DNA of 64,000 nt, taken from the NCBI RefSeq assembly GCF_000007825.1, contig NC_004722.1, positions 1,652,501-1,716,500 of the forward strand, read 5' to 3'. Shown here one piece after another: positions 16,475 to 25,106 of this stretch. This DNA comes from Bacillus cereus ATCC 14579. GTDB lineage: Bacteria > Bacillota > Bacilli > Bacillales > Bacillaceae_G. Under the pieces are notes generated by a model that saw only the letters and a program-made list of their open reading frames with translations, was not told where the DNA came from and did no database searches. Numbering within the stretch: position 1 is the stretch's first letter; each line of letters starts with the position of its first letter. Position numbers and translations under genes: made by a program.

Positions 16475-17029
16475 GTGAAGAAAATAATTGCTATTATATT
16501 AGTAGGGGCACTCGTTTGGGCGGGGGTTAACTTTTATAATTCAAAGAAAGAAGAGAAGGAAAGAAAAGCGAAACAAGCAGAGTTACAGGAGAAAGAAGTA
16601 TTACCACAAGTCGGTTTTAAAGCACCTAGCATCACATTAAAAGGATTAGACGGAAAGTTACAGTCGTTAAATGATGCCAAGGGAAAACCGTATATTATTA
16701 ATTTTTGGGCATCATGGTGTGGGCCGTGTGAAATGGAGGCACCTGACTTAGTTCATATGTATGATAAATATAAAAAGGATGTTGAAATTTTTGCGGTGAA
16801 TGCAACTGTTAGTGACCCAGTACAAGAAGCAAGCGCATTTGCTAATCGTTATGGTTTTGAGTTTCCTGTTCTACTAGATATGGACGGAGTAGCTGGACTA
16901 GATTATAAAGTATTCTCTTTACCGACGACATTTTTTGTTAATAAAGATGGAATTATAGTAGATCATGTACGAGGTGTATTACCACCAGATCAATTAGAAA
17001 AGAAATTTAAGAAATTGATTGAGAATTAA
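16475..17029 (+). CDS. Membrane-anchored thioredoxin-like protein (TlpA/ResA/StoA type)
   Basis: A 184-residue protein with an N-terminal signal anchor (about residues 3-21), a charged linker and a thioredoxin fold with the active site WCGPC (C82 and C85) and a cis-proline loop SLPTTFFV. ResA-like proteins reduce apocytochrome c or other exported proteins and are recharged by CcdA, which is encoded just upstream. The GTG start follows GAGGAGGA. The exact target cannot be told from sequence. Confidence 0.87.
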   Translation: MKKIIAIILVGALVWAGVNFYNSKKEEKERKAKQAELQEKEVLPQVGFKAPSITLKGLDGKLQSLNDAKGKPYIINFWASWCGPCEMEAPDLVHMYDKYKKDVEIFAVNATVSDPVQEASAFANRYGFEFPVLLDMDGVAGLDYKVFSLPTTFFVNKDGIIVDHVRGVLPPDQLEKKFKKLIEN

Positions 17030-17040
17030 AAGGAGATTTG

Positions 17041-17727
17041 GTGACGATGGAGTGGATTGTGAGGTTACAACCCATATCTCTTATAATTGGAAGTCTATTT
17101 GGTTTTATGTTGATGAAACGAAAGATGAAGTGTCAAAATGTATCATATGAAAAAATGATGGATGCCGTAACAAATGCTTTTCTTATCATCGTATTTGTAT
17201 GGAAGTTTGCACCAGCAATTTTAAATCCTGTATGGGCTTTTGGGGCGCCGGTGCAAGCAATATTAGCTATTGGAAGTATGCAACATATTGTAGTAGGATG
17301 CGTAATTGCGAGTGTATACATTGTTTGGAAAAGTAAAAAGGAACAATTTTTGCTTCGTATTTTACTTGATGTACTCCCTTTTGGATTGTGTGTGTGCATT
17401 ATCTTTTATTTTCTATTCCATCATGAAGTAGGTGTACAAACGACACTACCATGGGGAATGAATATATATGAATCTAAATTTTTATATCATCCTATTTTCG
17501 TATATGAGATCATCCTTGCTCTTTGTATAATGGGCTTGTTATGGATGAAAAATGAAAGGCTCGGAAATGGAAAGAATATAAGTATTTTTCTAATTGTTGA
17601 GGGGTTTGCTCATATTATTATTTCGCTTGTTAGTGAACAAAATTCGGTTCTGTTTGGTCTATCAGCACAGCAAATAATGAGCTTTTGTATTATTAGTTTA
17701 GGGATTTTGTTGGTGCCTAAAAAATAA
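17041..17727 (+). CDS. Multi-spanning membrane protein, weakly Lgt-like
   Basis: About 228 residues with seven predicted helices. The segment FLYHPIFVYEIILAL resembles the conserved region of prolipoprotein diacylglyceryl transferase (Lgt), and the fold length is similar, but I do not see the full set of Lgt catalytic residues. GTG at 17041 is five bases after AGGAG; ATG at 17047 is a close alternative. It is the third gene of the ccdA-thioredoxin unit, 11 bases after the previous stop, so a role in the same redox/envelope pathway is likely. The function is otherwise unknown. Confidence 0.6.
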   Translation: MTMEWIVRLQPISLIIGSLFGFMLMKRKMKCQNVSYEKMMDAVTNAFLIIVFVWKFAPAILNPVWAFGAPVQAILAIGSMQHIVVGCVIASVYIVWKSKKEQFLLRILLDVLPFGLCVCIIFYFLFHHEVGVQTTLPWGMNIYESKFLYHPIFVYEIILALCIMGLLWMKNERLGNGKNISIFLIVEGFAHIIISLVSEQNSVLFGLSAQQIMSFCIISLGILLVPKK

Positions 17728-17772
17728 AAAATAGCCATTAACGGATATTCCCCGTACATGGCTATTTTTTTA
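17727..17772. terminator. Terminator after the ccdA unit
   Basis: AAAATAGCCAT pairs with ATGGCTATTTT, with an inner ACGG/CCGT stem and a T-run. It also serves the convergent XRE gene. Confidence 0.82.
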
Positions 17773-17781
17773 TTACATATA

Positions 17782-18327
17782 TTAAAAAATCGGCGGAGTA
17801 ACAGAAAATAAGACTACCGCATTTTTCTCAAAATGATTCACCCATTTATGCTTTAAATAAGCAGGTATCTTTACACTGTCACCAGTTTCTAATACGTATT
17901 CTTCCTCATTTAAATATAATGTGATTTTCCCATCTAAGACAAATGCTAATTCTTCTCCTTTATGTTCTAGCACATTTTCTGATGAAGCTGTATTAGGCGG
18001 GACGGTCATAATTGCTGTTGCTAAATTTCCAGTGAAATCAGGTGAAAGCATTTCATATGATAAATTATCAATAATCATTTTCTTTCGTTTATGGGAACGT
18101 ACAATTAAATCGTCTGTATTTGTATCTTCAAGTAAAAAGCTAAATGTTGGCACATCAAGAGCTTTAGCAAGCACTTTTAATGTTTGGATAGAAGGGTTAG
18201 CGGACCCGCGCTCAATTTGACTTAACATTGATGGTGTAATATCGGCCATCTTTGCTAGTTCTTTACTAGTTAAACCTTTTTCTTTTCTTTGTTTTTCAAT
18301 TTTTTTACCAATATCTATATTTTCCAT
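17782..18327 (-). CDS. XRE-family regulator with C-terminal cupin domain
   Basis: The 181-residue protein joins an N-terminal helix-turn-helix (about 10-62, LTSKELAKMADITPSMLSQI) to a small-molecule-binding cupin (about 105-178, HKGEELAFVLDGKITLYL). This architecture (SutR/PuuR type) usually represses or activates an adjacent catabolic gene. It is divergent from D-serine dehydratase, and the AT-rich gap holds two 17-bp near-identical direct repeats, so it probably controls dsdA in response to D-serine or a related metabolite. AAGGAGA precedes the ATG. Confidence 0.88.
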   Translation of the reverse strand: MENIDIGKKIEKQRKEKGLTSKELAKMADITPSMLSQIERGSANPSIQTLKVLAKALDVPTFSFLLEDTNTDDLIVRSHKRKKMIIDNLSYEMLSPDFTGNLATAIMTVPPNTASSENVLEHKGEELAFVLDGKITLYLNEEEYVLETGDSVKIPAYLKHKWVNHFEKNAVVLFSVTPPIF

Positions 18328-18374
18328 AATGAAAATCTCCTTAATAATTATTAAATTATATTTAAATAAATTAA

Positions 18375-18430
18375 ATTAAAATTAACTTAATGGGATTATT
18401 TGTGTTAAACTATATTAAAATTAATTTAAT
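18375..18430. repeat. Pair of 17-bp direct repeats, probable operators
   Basis: ATTAAAATTAACTTAAT (18375-18391) and ATTAAAATTAATTTAAT (18414-18430) differ at one base and start 39 bases apart. They lie between the divergent XRE-cupin and dsdA genes. Confidence 0.55.
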
Positions 18431-18477
18431 TATAATTTATTGTATGGTGAGCTACAAGGATATAAGGAGGAAACAAA

Positions 18478-19809
18478 ATGAAAGAAATAGGGGCATTACA
18501 AGCAGAATATCCATTAGTGAATAAGCTTATTGCAACAGAAGAAGTATTTTGGATAAATCCAAACATAGAAAAGTATGAAACAGCAATAAAAGATTCACCA
18601 CTTAATGAAGAGAATGTAAAAGATGCGGAAGAGAGATTAAAGCGTTTTGCACCATATATTGCGAAAGTTTTTCCTGAAACGAAAGGGGCGAACGGCATAA
18701 TCGAATCACCTTTAGTGAAAATACCTTCTATGAAAGAAGCTTTAGAGAGAAAATATGAGCAACCTATTTTAGGAGAATTATTATTAAAATGTGATAGTCA
18801 TCTTCCAATATCAGGATCAATTAAAGCTAGGGGCGGTATTTATGAAGTGTTGAAACATGCTGAGCAACTAGCATTGCAGCACGGAATGGTAACAGAAGAA
18901 GATAATTATTCCGTTTTAGATAGTGATACATGTAGAGAGTTTTTCTCGAAATATTCAATTGCAGTAGGTTCTACAGGGAATTTAGGACTTAGCATAGGGA
19001 TTATGAGTGCGAATCTAGGTTTTAATGTAACTGTTCATATGTCAGCAGACGCAAAAGAATGGAAGAAAGATTTATTAAGAAGTAAAGGTGTAAACGTTAT
19101 TGAATATGAAGATGATTATAGCAAAGCAGTAGAAGAAGGAAGAAGACAAGCGGATGCGGATCCTAGCTGTTATTTTGTAGACGATGAAAACTCGCATGAT
19201 TTATTTTTAGGATACGCAGTAGCAGCATCACGATTACAAAAGCAATTAGAAGAGTTAGAGGTTGTAGTAGATGAAAATCATCCTTTATTTGTTTATCTTC
19301 CGTGCGGAGTAGGAGGAGGACCTGGCGGAGTAGCATTCGGTTTAAAGTTATTGTATAAAGATAATGTTCATTGTTACTTTGCAGAGCCAACACATTCTCC
19401 TTGTATGTTACTCGGCTTAATGACAGGCCTTCATGACAAAATTTCCGTTCAAGATATCGGAATTGATAATGTAACAGATGCGGATGGACTTGCGGTAGGA
19501 AGGCCATCTGGATTTGTCGGTAAAACGATGGAACCATTTTTGAGTGGGAATTACACAGTAAGCGATGAAGAGTTATATAGATTGTTAAAAGAGCTAGCTG
19601 ATACGGAGAATATTTATTTAGAGCCTTCTGCACTAGCAGGTATGATAGGGCCAGTGAAAGTATGTAAAGAAGATGAGTATTTACAAAAGCTACAGTTAAC
19701 AGAGAAGGTGAAAAAAGGTACTCATATTGTGTGGGGAACGGGTGGAAGTATGGTTCCAAACGATACAATGGATGAATATTATAGGAAAGGTTTGGAATTA
19801 ACGATATAA
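18478..19809 (+). CDS. dsdA: D-serine ammonia-lyase (dehydratase)
   Basis: The 443-residue PLP enzyme converts D-serine to pyruvate and ammonia. The Schiff-base lysine is K116 in SGSIKARGG, the phosphate loop is GSTGNLGLSIG near 165, and PCGVGGGPGGVAFGLKL near 280 is typical of DsdA. The length matches the family. It is divergent from an XRE-cupin regulator and has a strong AAGGAGG ribosome-binding site. D-serine detoxification and use as a carbon and nitrogen source are the expected roles. Confidence 0.95.
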   Translation: MKEIGALQAEYPLVNKLIATEEVFWINPNIEKYETAIKDSPLNEENVKDAEERLKRFAPYIAKVFPETKGANGIIESPLVKIPSMKEALERKYEQPILGELLLKCDSHLPISGSIKARGGIYEVLKHAEQLALQHGMVTEEDNYSVLDSDTCREFFSKYSIAVGSTGNLGLSIGIMSANLGFNVTVHMSADAKEWKKDLLRSKGVNVIEYEDDYSKAVEEGRRQADADPSCYFVDDENSHDLFLGYAVAASRLQKQLEELEVVVDENHPLFVYLPCGVGGGPGGVAFGLKLLYKDNVHCYFAEPTHSPCMLLGLMTGLHDKISVQDIGIDNVTDADGLAVGRPSGFVGKTMEPFLSGNYTVSDEELYRLLKELADTENIYLEPSALAGMIGPVKVCKEDEYLQKLQLTEKVKKGTHIVWGTGGSMVPNDTMDEYYRKGLELTI

Positions 19810-19810
19810 G

Positions 19811-19842
19811 AAAAATGAGGCTAGTTGTAGCCTCATTTTTTC
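19811..19842 (+). terminator. dsdA terminator
   Basis: AAATGAGGCTA pairs with TAGCCTCATTT around a four-base loop, followed by T-run. Confidence 0.88.
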
Positions 19843-19962
19843 ATGTACATAAAAATCTTTGTTATTTTCACAATAGTTCTTTATAGTATATATAAAGGAT
19901 AACTAATATTGAATAAATACAACAAAAAGCTTTATTTTACATAATAAGAGGATGTGTATACG

Positions 19963-21210
19963 ATGTCATTACAGACTAAATATATAGCGGGTATTTCACT
20001 TGGGGTTATGGGTGTCGGCTTTGCGGCTTCTATCCCTTTTCAAGGAACGATAGCTGGAGAGATTATACAAGGGGGATTTGAAGCTGGGTTAGTTGGCGGG
20101 CTTGCAGATTGGTTCGCAGTTACAGCATTATTCCGTCACCCGATGGGAATACCAATTCCGCATACAGCTTTGTTACCTAAAAATCGTAAACGAGTAACGA
20201 AAGGGCTCATCAATACGTTAGAAAATGAATGGCTGACGAAAGAAAGTATTACGAATAAAGTAAAAGAGATGCAGTTAGCACAAATGGTACTGCAAATTGC
20301 TGAGAGAGAAATGCAGTCTGATGCTGTGAAAAAGGGGATTGTAACGATTGCAGAGAAAGCAATTGTTACAATAGATACAGAAAAGTTAGCTGTTATTATT
20401 GAAAAAGAATTAAAAACATATTTGCATACAATTAATACAAGTAACATTTTACAAGTGCTTGTTGATCAATTAGTTGTGCAAGAATATGATGAGAAGACAC
20501 TTGATTACATTTTAGTAAAAGTGAAAGATTGGACAGCGCAAGATGAAGCACGCTACCAGCTTGGAAGTTTAGGTATGAAGGCGATGGAAAATATAAAAGT
20601 AGATGGATTCTTACAGTTTACATTGAAATCGTTTATGAATATTGTAGATGAAGATAAAATTGGCGGCATTTTGCAGAAGTTTATTATTAGCAATATTAAC
20701 AGCTTACAAGATGCAGATAATAGCACGAGACAACTTATATTAGCGAAAATTCGTCAAGAAATTATAAATGTAAAAGAAAATGAAGCGTTACTACAAGAAT
20801 TAGAAAATTGGAAAGAAAAATGGATTGCCAATTGGAATGCTACTGACAAAATAAAAGAGATGCTAGAGCAAGTACAACAAAGAGCAGTTGCTTTTGTAAA
20901 TAATGAAGAATTTGCTGATAAATATGTTATTCCATTTTTACAAAAACAAATGAACAAAATAAAAGAAGATGAACAAACTGTTCAAAAAATAGAGGAGTGG
21001 TTACAAAAGCAAGTTGTTACACTTGTGGAAAAAAACCATTCGAAAATCGGTAAGCTTGTACAAGAAAATCTTGATAAGTTAGATGATAAAACGTTAATCG
21101 AAATGATTGAAAATAATGTCGGTAAAGATTTGCAGTGGATCCGAGTGAACGGGGCGGTTTGCGGATTTATGATTGGATTAGTGTTAGAAGGAATTAAAGC
21201 GATTATATGA
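19963..21210 (+). CDS. DUF445 family membrane protein
   Basis: A 415-residue protein with an N-terminal hydrophobic hairpin containing GGLADWFAVTALFRHP (about 45-62), the DUF445 signature, a long helical and coiled-coil middle, and a C-terminal helix (VCGFMIGLVLEGIKAII). The family is widespread in Firmicutes and has no firm function. The ATG at 19963 is 11 bases from AAGAGG; a GTG at 19954 is too close to it. It is monocistronic with a very strong terminator. Confidence 0.85.
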   Translation: MSLQTKYIAGISLGVMGVGFAASIPFQGTIAGEIIQGGFEAGLVGGLADWFAVTALFRHPMGIPIPHTALLPKNRKRVTKGLINTLENEWLTKESITNKVKEMQLAQMVLQIAEREMQSDAVKKGIVTIAEKAIVTIDTEKLAVIIEKELKTYLHTINTSNILQVLVDQLVVQEYDEKTLDYILVKVKDWTAQDEARYQLGSLGMKAMENIKVDGFLQFTLKSFMNIVDEDKIGGILQKFIISNINSLQDADNSTRQLILAKIRQEIINVKENEALLQELENWKEKWIANWNATDKIKEMLEQVQQRAVAFVNNEEFADKYVIPFLQKQMNKIKEDEQTVQKIEEWLQKQVVTLVEKNHSKIGKLVQENLDKLDDKTLIEMIENNVGKDLQWIRVNGAVCGFMIGLVLEGIKAII

Positions 21211-21211
21211 G

Positions 21212-21243
21212 AAAAACCTTCCGCAATTGCGGAAGGTTTTTTA
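21212..21243. terminator. Bidirectional terminator after DUF445
   Basis: AACCTTCCGC-AATT-GCGGAAGGTT is a perfect ten-pair hairpin with T-runs on both strands, between convergent genes. Confidence 0.92.
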
Positions 21244-22198
21244 TTTTTCGAGAACACTCATATTCAAATTATAAGCTTTCTCAATATTTAACTTGTACGT
21301 GCCATTTCCAGTTTTAATCGAATTTTTATACCAATGTTCTTGGTTGTTTAATTCTGGATGTTCTTCTGAAGAAGTATTTTCGTTTTTCGTTAAATCTTCT
21401 ACTTGTTCCCAAGGTGTGCTTCCGTGTGTTTCTTTTTGATTTGTTACTGCTGTTAAAGATACATCACTCTCTTTTGCAAGATGGACAGATACTCTTGAGC
21501 TTTCCTGTACAAACCAATTATTTTTGTAATTGACCTGGATAAAGAGATAGTTCGTTATTTGAAGCACGGATTTCCACATTTTTATTTTGCGGAAGAACAA
21601 GCGTTGGTTTCACCTGTGGTGCTGAATTAAATAACGTATGTTGAACAGGTAATGATTTTAAAGTGATATACATCGTTTCTCCAGCCGTTTGAACTGAAAG
21701 GAAATCATCTTGTTTTAAATTGAGTTTTTCATTTGCTTTCGTTGTCATTTCATAAGTTCCCAAAAGATGAATTTGATTTGTATTATTTCCCTCTATCGTT
21801 AGAGGTTGATGTCCCGCATCTACTACGATTTTTTTAATAGATTCAGGTATATCAAATTGTCCGTCTGGAATATTACTCGTTTGCCTCGTTGTGTTAATAG
21901 AGTGACGAACTTCTTCTAGTAATCCAGTTGATAATAAACAGTAAAAAGCAATTCCGACGCTTCCTAAAACACCGATAAAGAAAATACTAAAAATATCATA
22001 TTTAATAAATGATTGTTCCTTCTTAGAAAATAGAAGGTATAGTAAAACTTCAGCTCCAAGTATGATAAGTAAAACTGGCCACCATGCAGTTAGTGTATCT
22101 AATACTTGAATTCCTTTTACGACTGAAAATAGTAAAAAGCACCCTAACGATATAATAGAAAGCCCCATTGAGAATGTTCCAACACGCCAAGTCCTCAT
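21241..22198 (-). pseudogene. LiaF/DUF4097-like membrane protein, frameshifted
   Basis: The first part (21518-22198) has three to four helices like the LiaI/LiaF N-terminal domain, then a beta-rich adhesin-like (DUF4097-type) domain. It runs into a stop after SLYPGQLQ. The same domain resumes in another frame at NNWFVQESSRVSVHL and continues to 21241. The break is at a run of five A on the coding strand (plus-strand T5, 21521-21525); one A fewer would join the frames into about 318 residues. It is the last gene of the ECF sigma operon and its ATG overlaps the preceding stop. It may be inactive, or the base count may be wrong. Confidence 0.75.
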
Positions 22199-23265
22199 TC
22201 GCTTGTCCCACCTTTGTTTTCTTTATTTCCAAGTAACAATTTAAAGCCGCCGCCAATTAAAAGGAGCGCAACGATAGATGTCTGGAAATAGCGATAATAT
22301 AGTTCACTAAGATGAATATTAAATATAGTTACAAAATAATCATTCAAAATAGGAAGGACTGTTTGATTTAATAAATAATAACCACCGAGTGTAATTAATC
22401 CGATACCGATCCATCTTTGATGATTTATAAAATAATCGATAATGGGCTCGTCTTGTACTCGTTCTTTTCCGTATTTTGCTGTTTGCTGTAACGCATCAAA
22501 AAAGCTATAGAACCAAATGATTGGTACTAAAAATAAAAACGCAGAAAGTCTTAATAAGTCGAGTAAATAAATAGATAGTAAAAAGGCTGCCATAAGCTGA
22601 AGACCACGGCGTTGTAAACCTAAATACATATGACCTGCTCCAGGGAACATCGCTAAAATAGAAGCAAATGTTTTACTTTTCTTTCCTTGCTCTCGATGTT
22701 CTTCAAAATCTTCGAAAATAGTACGGTCAATTAATTGCTCGTCGCGTTCTTTTTTCTGTAGTTGCTGAACAACGTCAAAGAAATTATAAATCCATAAAAC
22801 AGGTAACGTAATAAGAAAGATAAGGAAACTTCCTTGAGATGTTAATAATGTTACAAATATAATCATGCTGCCTAAGCCAGCGCAAGCGACTAAAAACGTA
22901 AGACCGCGTTGCATAAGTCCTAATTGGAAATGGCCAAGTCCAGGGATGATGGATAGGAGAATGATATAAAATCGTTCGCTCTCTTTAGAGGAATTTATCA
23001 ATTCTCCAGCTTCTTGTTTTTTCGTTTGTTTTATAATGGTGATAACTAAATCTAGTAAGTTAATTACCCATAGAACAGCTAGTAAAAATAGAGAAAGAAA
23101 AGCAATATCACGTTCTCTTACTACTATGGTACAAAATACTGCAAAGGAGAATAGAAATAAAGATCCTCCGCTATATAAAATAAACCGTCCTAGCTTTTTT
23201 AAGTATAAATGTCCAAGCCCAGGAATTAGCCCTAATACAAGTGCTAAAAAGGGGTTTTTATTCAT
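22195..23265 (-). CDS. Multi-spanning membrane protein with three PGxGHxxLG repeats
   Basis: A 356-residue membrane protein built of three similar units. The repeats are LGLIPGLGHLYLKKLGRFIL (about 11-30), LSIIPGLGHFQLGLMQRGL (about 104-122) and LAMFPGAGHMYLGLQRRGL (about 204-222). Each is followed by two helices and a WxxNxxD or WFYSFFD motif. This resembles tandem TM2-like units. A fourth hydrophobic region ends the protein. It overlaps the anti-sigma gene by eight bases and the next gene by four, so it is co-translated in the ECF operon. It may act in envelope stress sensing with the anti-sigma factor. The function is unknown. Confidence 0.68.
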   Translation of the reverse strand: MNKNPFLALVLGLIPGLGHLYLKKLGRFILYSGGSLFLFSFAVFCTIVVRERDIAFLSLFLLAVLWVINLLDLVITIIKQTKKQEAGELINSSKESERFYIILLSIIPGLGHFQLGLMQRGLTFLVACAGLGSMIIFVTLLTSQGSFLIFLITLPVLWIYNFFDVVQQLQKKERDEQLIDRTIFEDFEEHREQGKKSKTFASILAMFPGAGHMYLGLQRRGLQLMAAFLLSIYLLDLLRLSAFLFLVPIIWFYSFFDALQQTAKYGKERVQDEPIIDYFINHQRWIGIGLITLGGYYLLNQTVLPILNDYFVTIFNIHLSELYYRYFQTSIVALLLIGGGFKLLLGNKENKGGTSE

Positions 23266-23701
23266 GCTTTAAACCTCCGTCCTTTTTTGATGTATCTACC
23301 GATTTGTTTACAATTTGTTGTGAGATAGAAGACTCGTTATGTTTTGAAGATTTCTCGAAATTTGATGTCGCTGTAAAAATATATTGGAATAAACCACTTA
23401 CCATAAAAATAATTGTAGCTGCAGTCGCAATTATGTAGTGAATAATTGTGCGCTTTAGTGAGTTTGTTTTTATATTTTCATTAGGTTGTAGCGTTTCAAA
23501 ATTAATTTGCGTCATAACTTCGTTCGTAAATGAATCATCATTTATCATTGGAAGGTTTTCATGTTGTTCATCAATACTTTCCATATAAAGTGTTAAACAA
23601 TGATCACATTCGTAAAGATGTTCTTCCATAGATTCACGTTTATTGTTTTCTATAAAATCTAATGTATAATTGCGCCAATCTTCTTTTGAATAATGCATCA
23701 T
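23258..23701 (-). CDS. Zinc-finger anti-sigma factor
   Basis: The protein starts MMHYSKEDWRNYTLDFI and carries HLYECDHC, the H-x3-C-x2-C core of the ZAS anti-sigma domain, in its N-terminal 40 residues. One membrane helix lies at about 86-107, and a short extracytoplasmic tail follows. ATG 23701 overlaps the sigma stop (ATGA) and is preceded by GGAGGAAGAG. About 147 residues. It should hold the co-encoded ECF sigma factor inactive at the membrane until an envelope signal arrives. The signal is unknown. Confidence 0.85.
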   Translation of the reverse strand: MMHYSKEDWRNYTLDFIENNKRESMEEHLYECDHCLTLYMESIDEQHENLPMINDDSFTNEVMTQINFETLQPNENIKTNSLKRTIIHYIIATAATIIFMVSGLFQYIFTATSNFEKSSKHNESSISQQIVNKSVDTSKKDGGLKHE

Positions 23702-24243
23702 AGAAACTCTTCCTCCTTCCAATGTTTTTTAATCCATTTTCGTGCCCGATACAGTTTCATTTCGACTGTTTTTACTTCGATGTTTTCCTGTAAAGCAATT
23801 TCTTGATAACTTTTTTCTTCTAAGTAATGTGCGAGAACGACGTCACGGTAATTTTCGGGAAGTTCTCTCAGTTTTTGAGCAATGAGTAATTTCTGCTCTT
23901 TCGTCAATAATAAAGCCTCAATATTATGAGAGGACTTTATATTTTCCTCAGCTTCTTTACATAAGGAGAGTTCTTCACTTTCTCTAGCTTTCTTCCTCTT
24001 ATAATCAATAGCGTGATTGGTGGCAATACGCGCCATCCACGTTTTTAATCCGCGAAATTGATAATTTGGGAGAGAGGTGTGAATTTTTACGAATACTTCT
24101 TGTGTAACATCTTTCGCATCTTCTTCATGTCTTAAAATAGAAAAGATAACTTGAAAAATATAATGACGATATGTTTGTACAAGGATACGAAAAGCATGCT
24201 CGCTTCCTTGCTGTGCTTTTTCAATTAATTGTTTTTCCTCAAT
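23698..24243 (-). CDS. ECF RNA polymerase sigma factor, apparent ATT start
   Basis: The full domain set needs a start near 24243. Region 2 is encoded there (QLIEKAQQGSEHAFRILVQT and HEEDAKDVTQEVFVKIHTSL), and region 4 lies at about 120-170 (LPENYRDVVLAHYLEEKSYQ). The only codon in the right place is ATT at 24241-24243, eight bases after AGGAGGG; there is no in-frame ATG, GTG or TTG before ATG 24036, which would delete most of region 2. Length from ATT is 181 residues. A rare ATT initiation, as in infC, or an ATG-to-ATT change would explain this. It heads a four-gene operon with its anti-sigma factor. Confidence 0.75.
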   Translation of the reverse strand: MEEKQLIEKAQQGSEHAFRILVQTYRHYIFQVIFSILRHEEDAKDVTQEVFVKIHTSLPNYQFRGLKTWMARIATNHAIDYKRKKARESEELSLCKEAEENIKSSHNIEALLLTKEQKLLIAQKLRELPENYRDVVLAHYLEEKSYQEIALQENIEVKTVEMKLYRARKWIKKHWKEEEFL

Positions 24244-24272
24244 GGGTCTCTCCCTCCTTTTTGACGCATTCT

Positions 24273-24302
24273 ATTATATAGACGTAAAGAATGATAAGTC
24301 AC
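24273..24302 (-). promoter_or_regulatory. Candidate promoter of the ECF sigma operon
   Basis: On the minus strand GTGACT (24297-24302) and TATAAT (24273-24278) are 18 bases apart. CGTCTA, an ECF -10-like word, overlaps the spacer end, so autoregulation is possible. Confidence 0.45.
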
Positions 24303-24463
24303 CCTACACATATTGTAAAAAAAGAATAATATATTTTTTGCAGGAGAGCTAGATGAAAAAAGGTGTGAAAAAATGGTAAAGAGAAGTATATAATGAGCAA
24401 GTAGGAAATGTTACACGGAGAAAGGATGTGAATGTTAGTAGGGGAAGGGCCATACTAACAAAC

Positions 24464-25102
24464 ATGAAAATTAAAATATTAATAGCGGATGATAACTCTT
24501 TTATTAGAGAGGGCATGAAAATTATTTTAAATACATACGAAGAGTTCGAAGTAGTAGATACTGTAAATGATGGGGAAGAAGCTGTAGCATATTGTAAAAA
24601 GCATGAAGTTGATATTGCTCTTTTAGATGTTCGCATGCCAAATATGAACGGGGTAGAGGCGACGAAGTTCATTTGTGAAGAGACGAAAACAAAACCGCTT
24701 ATTTTAACGACGTTTGATGATGATGAATATATTTTGGATGCAGTAAAAAACGGAGCGAAAGGTTATTTGTTAAAAAATAACGATCCGGAGCGTATTCGTG
24801 ATGCGATAAAAGGAGTATATAACGGTCAAACTGTTATGCAAGATGTTGTCCTCGATAAAATTAAGTCTAATTTAATGGAAAGTAAAGAGGAAGAATGTAA
24901 AATTGATAAGAGCCTTTTCACAGAAAGGGAGCTTAGTATTATCGCATTAATTGCAAAAGGTTTCTCGAATAAAGAAATTTCGAAACAGCTTTTTATATCT
25001 GAAGGAACAATTGCAAATTATATTACGTCAGTTTTAGGGAAAACTGGACTTGAACATCGCACACAAATTGCGATTTATTACTTAACAGGGAAAGTAGATT
25101 AG
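24464..25102 (+). CDS. NarL/FixJ-family response regulator
   Basis: The protein has a receiver domain starting MKIKILIADDNSFIREG with a phospho-acceptor aspartate in ALLDVRMPN (about D55) and KGYLLKNN near 105. A C-terminal LuxR helix-turn-helix follows (ELSIIALIAKGFSNKEISKQ). It is about 212 residues. ATG 24464 starts exactly at the domain but has no close ribosome-binding site. GTG 24428, seven bases after GGAG, would add 12 residues and cannot be excluded. It is followed within four bases by its kinase and, after a terminator, by an ABC-2 exporter, an arrangement like B. subtilis yvfTU-yvfRS. Confidence 0.85.
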   Translation: MKIKILIADDNSFIREGMKIILNTYEEFEVVDTVNDGEEAVAYCKKHEVDIALLDVRMPNMNGVEATKFICEETKTKPLILTTFDDDEYILDAVKNGAKGYLLKNNDPERIRDAIKGVYNGQTVMQDVVLDKIKSNLMESKEEECKIDKSLFTERELSIIALIAKGFSNKEISKQLFISEGTIANYITSVLGKTGLEHRTQIAIYYLTGKVD

Positions 25103-25106
25103 TGAT

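Noticed and set aside
23698..24036. Sigma factor as a 112-residue ORF from ATG 24036
   Set aside because: The upstream sequence encodes a perfect ECF region 2 in frame; the short version would lack most of it.
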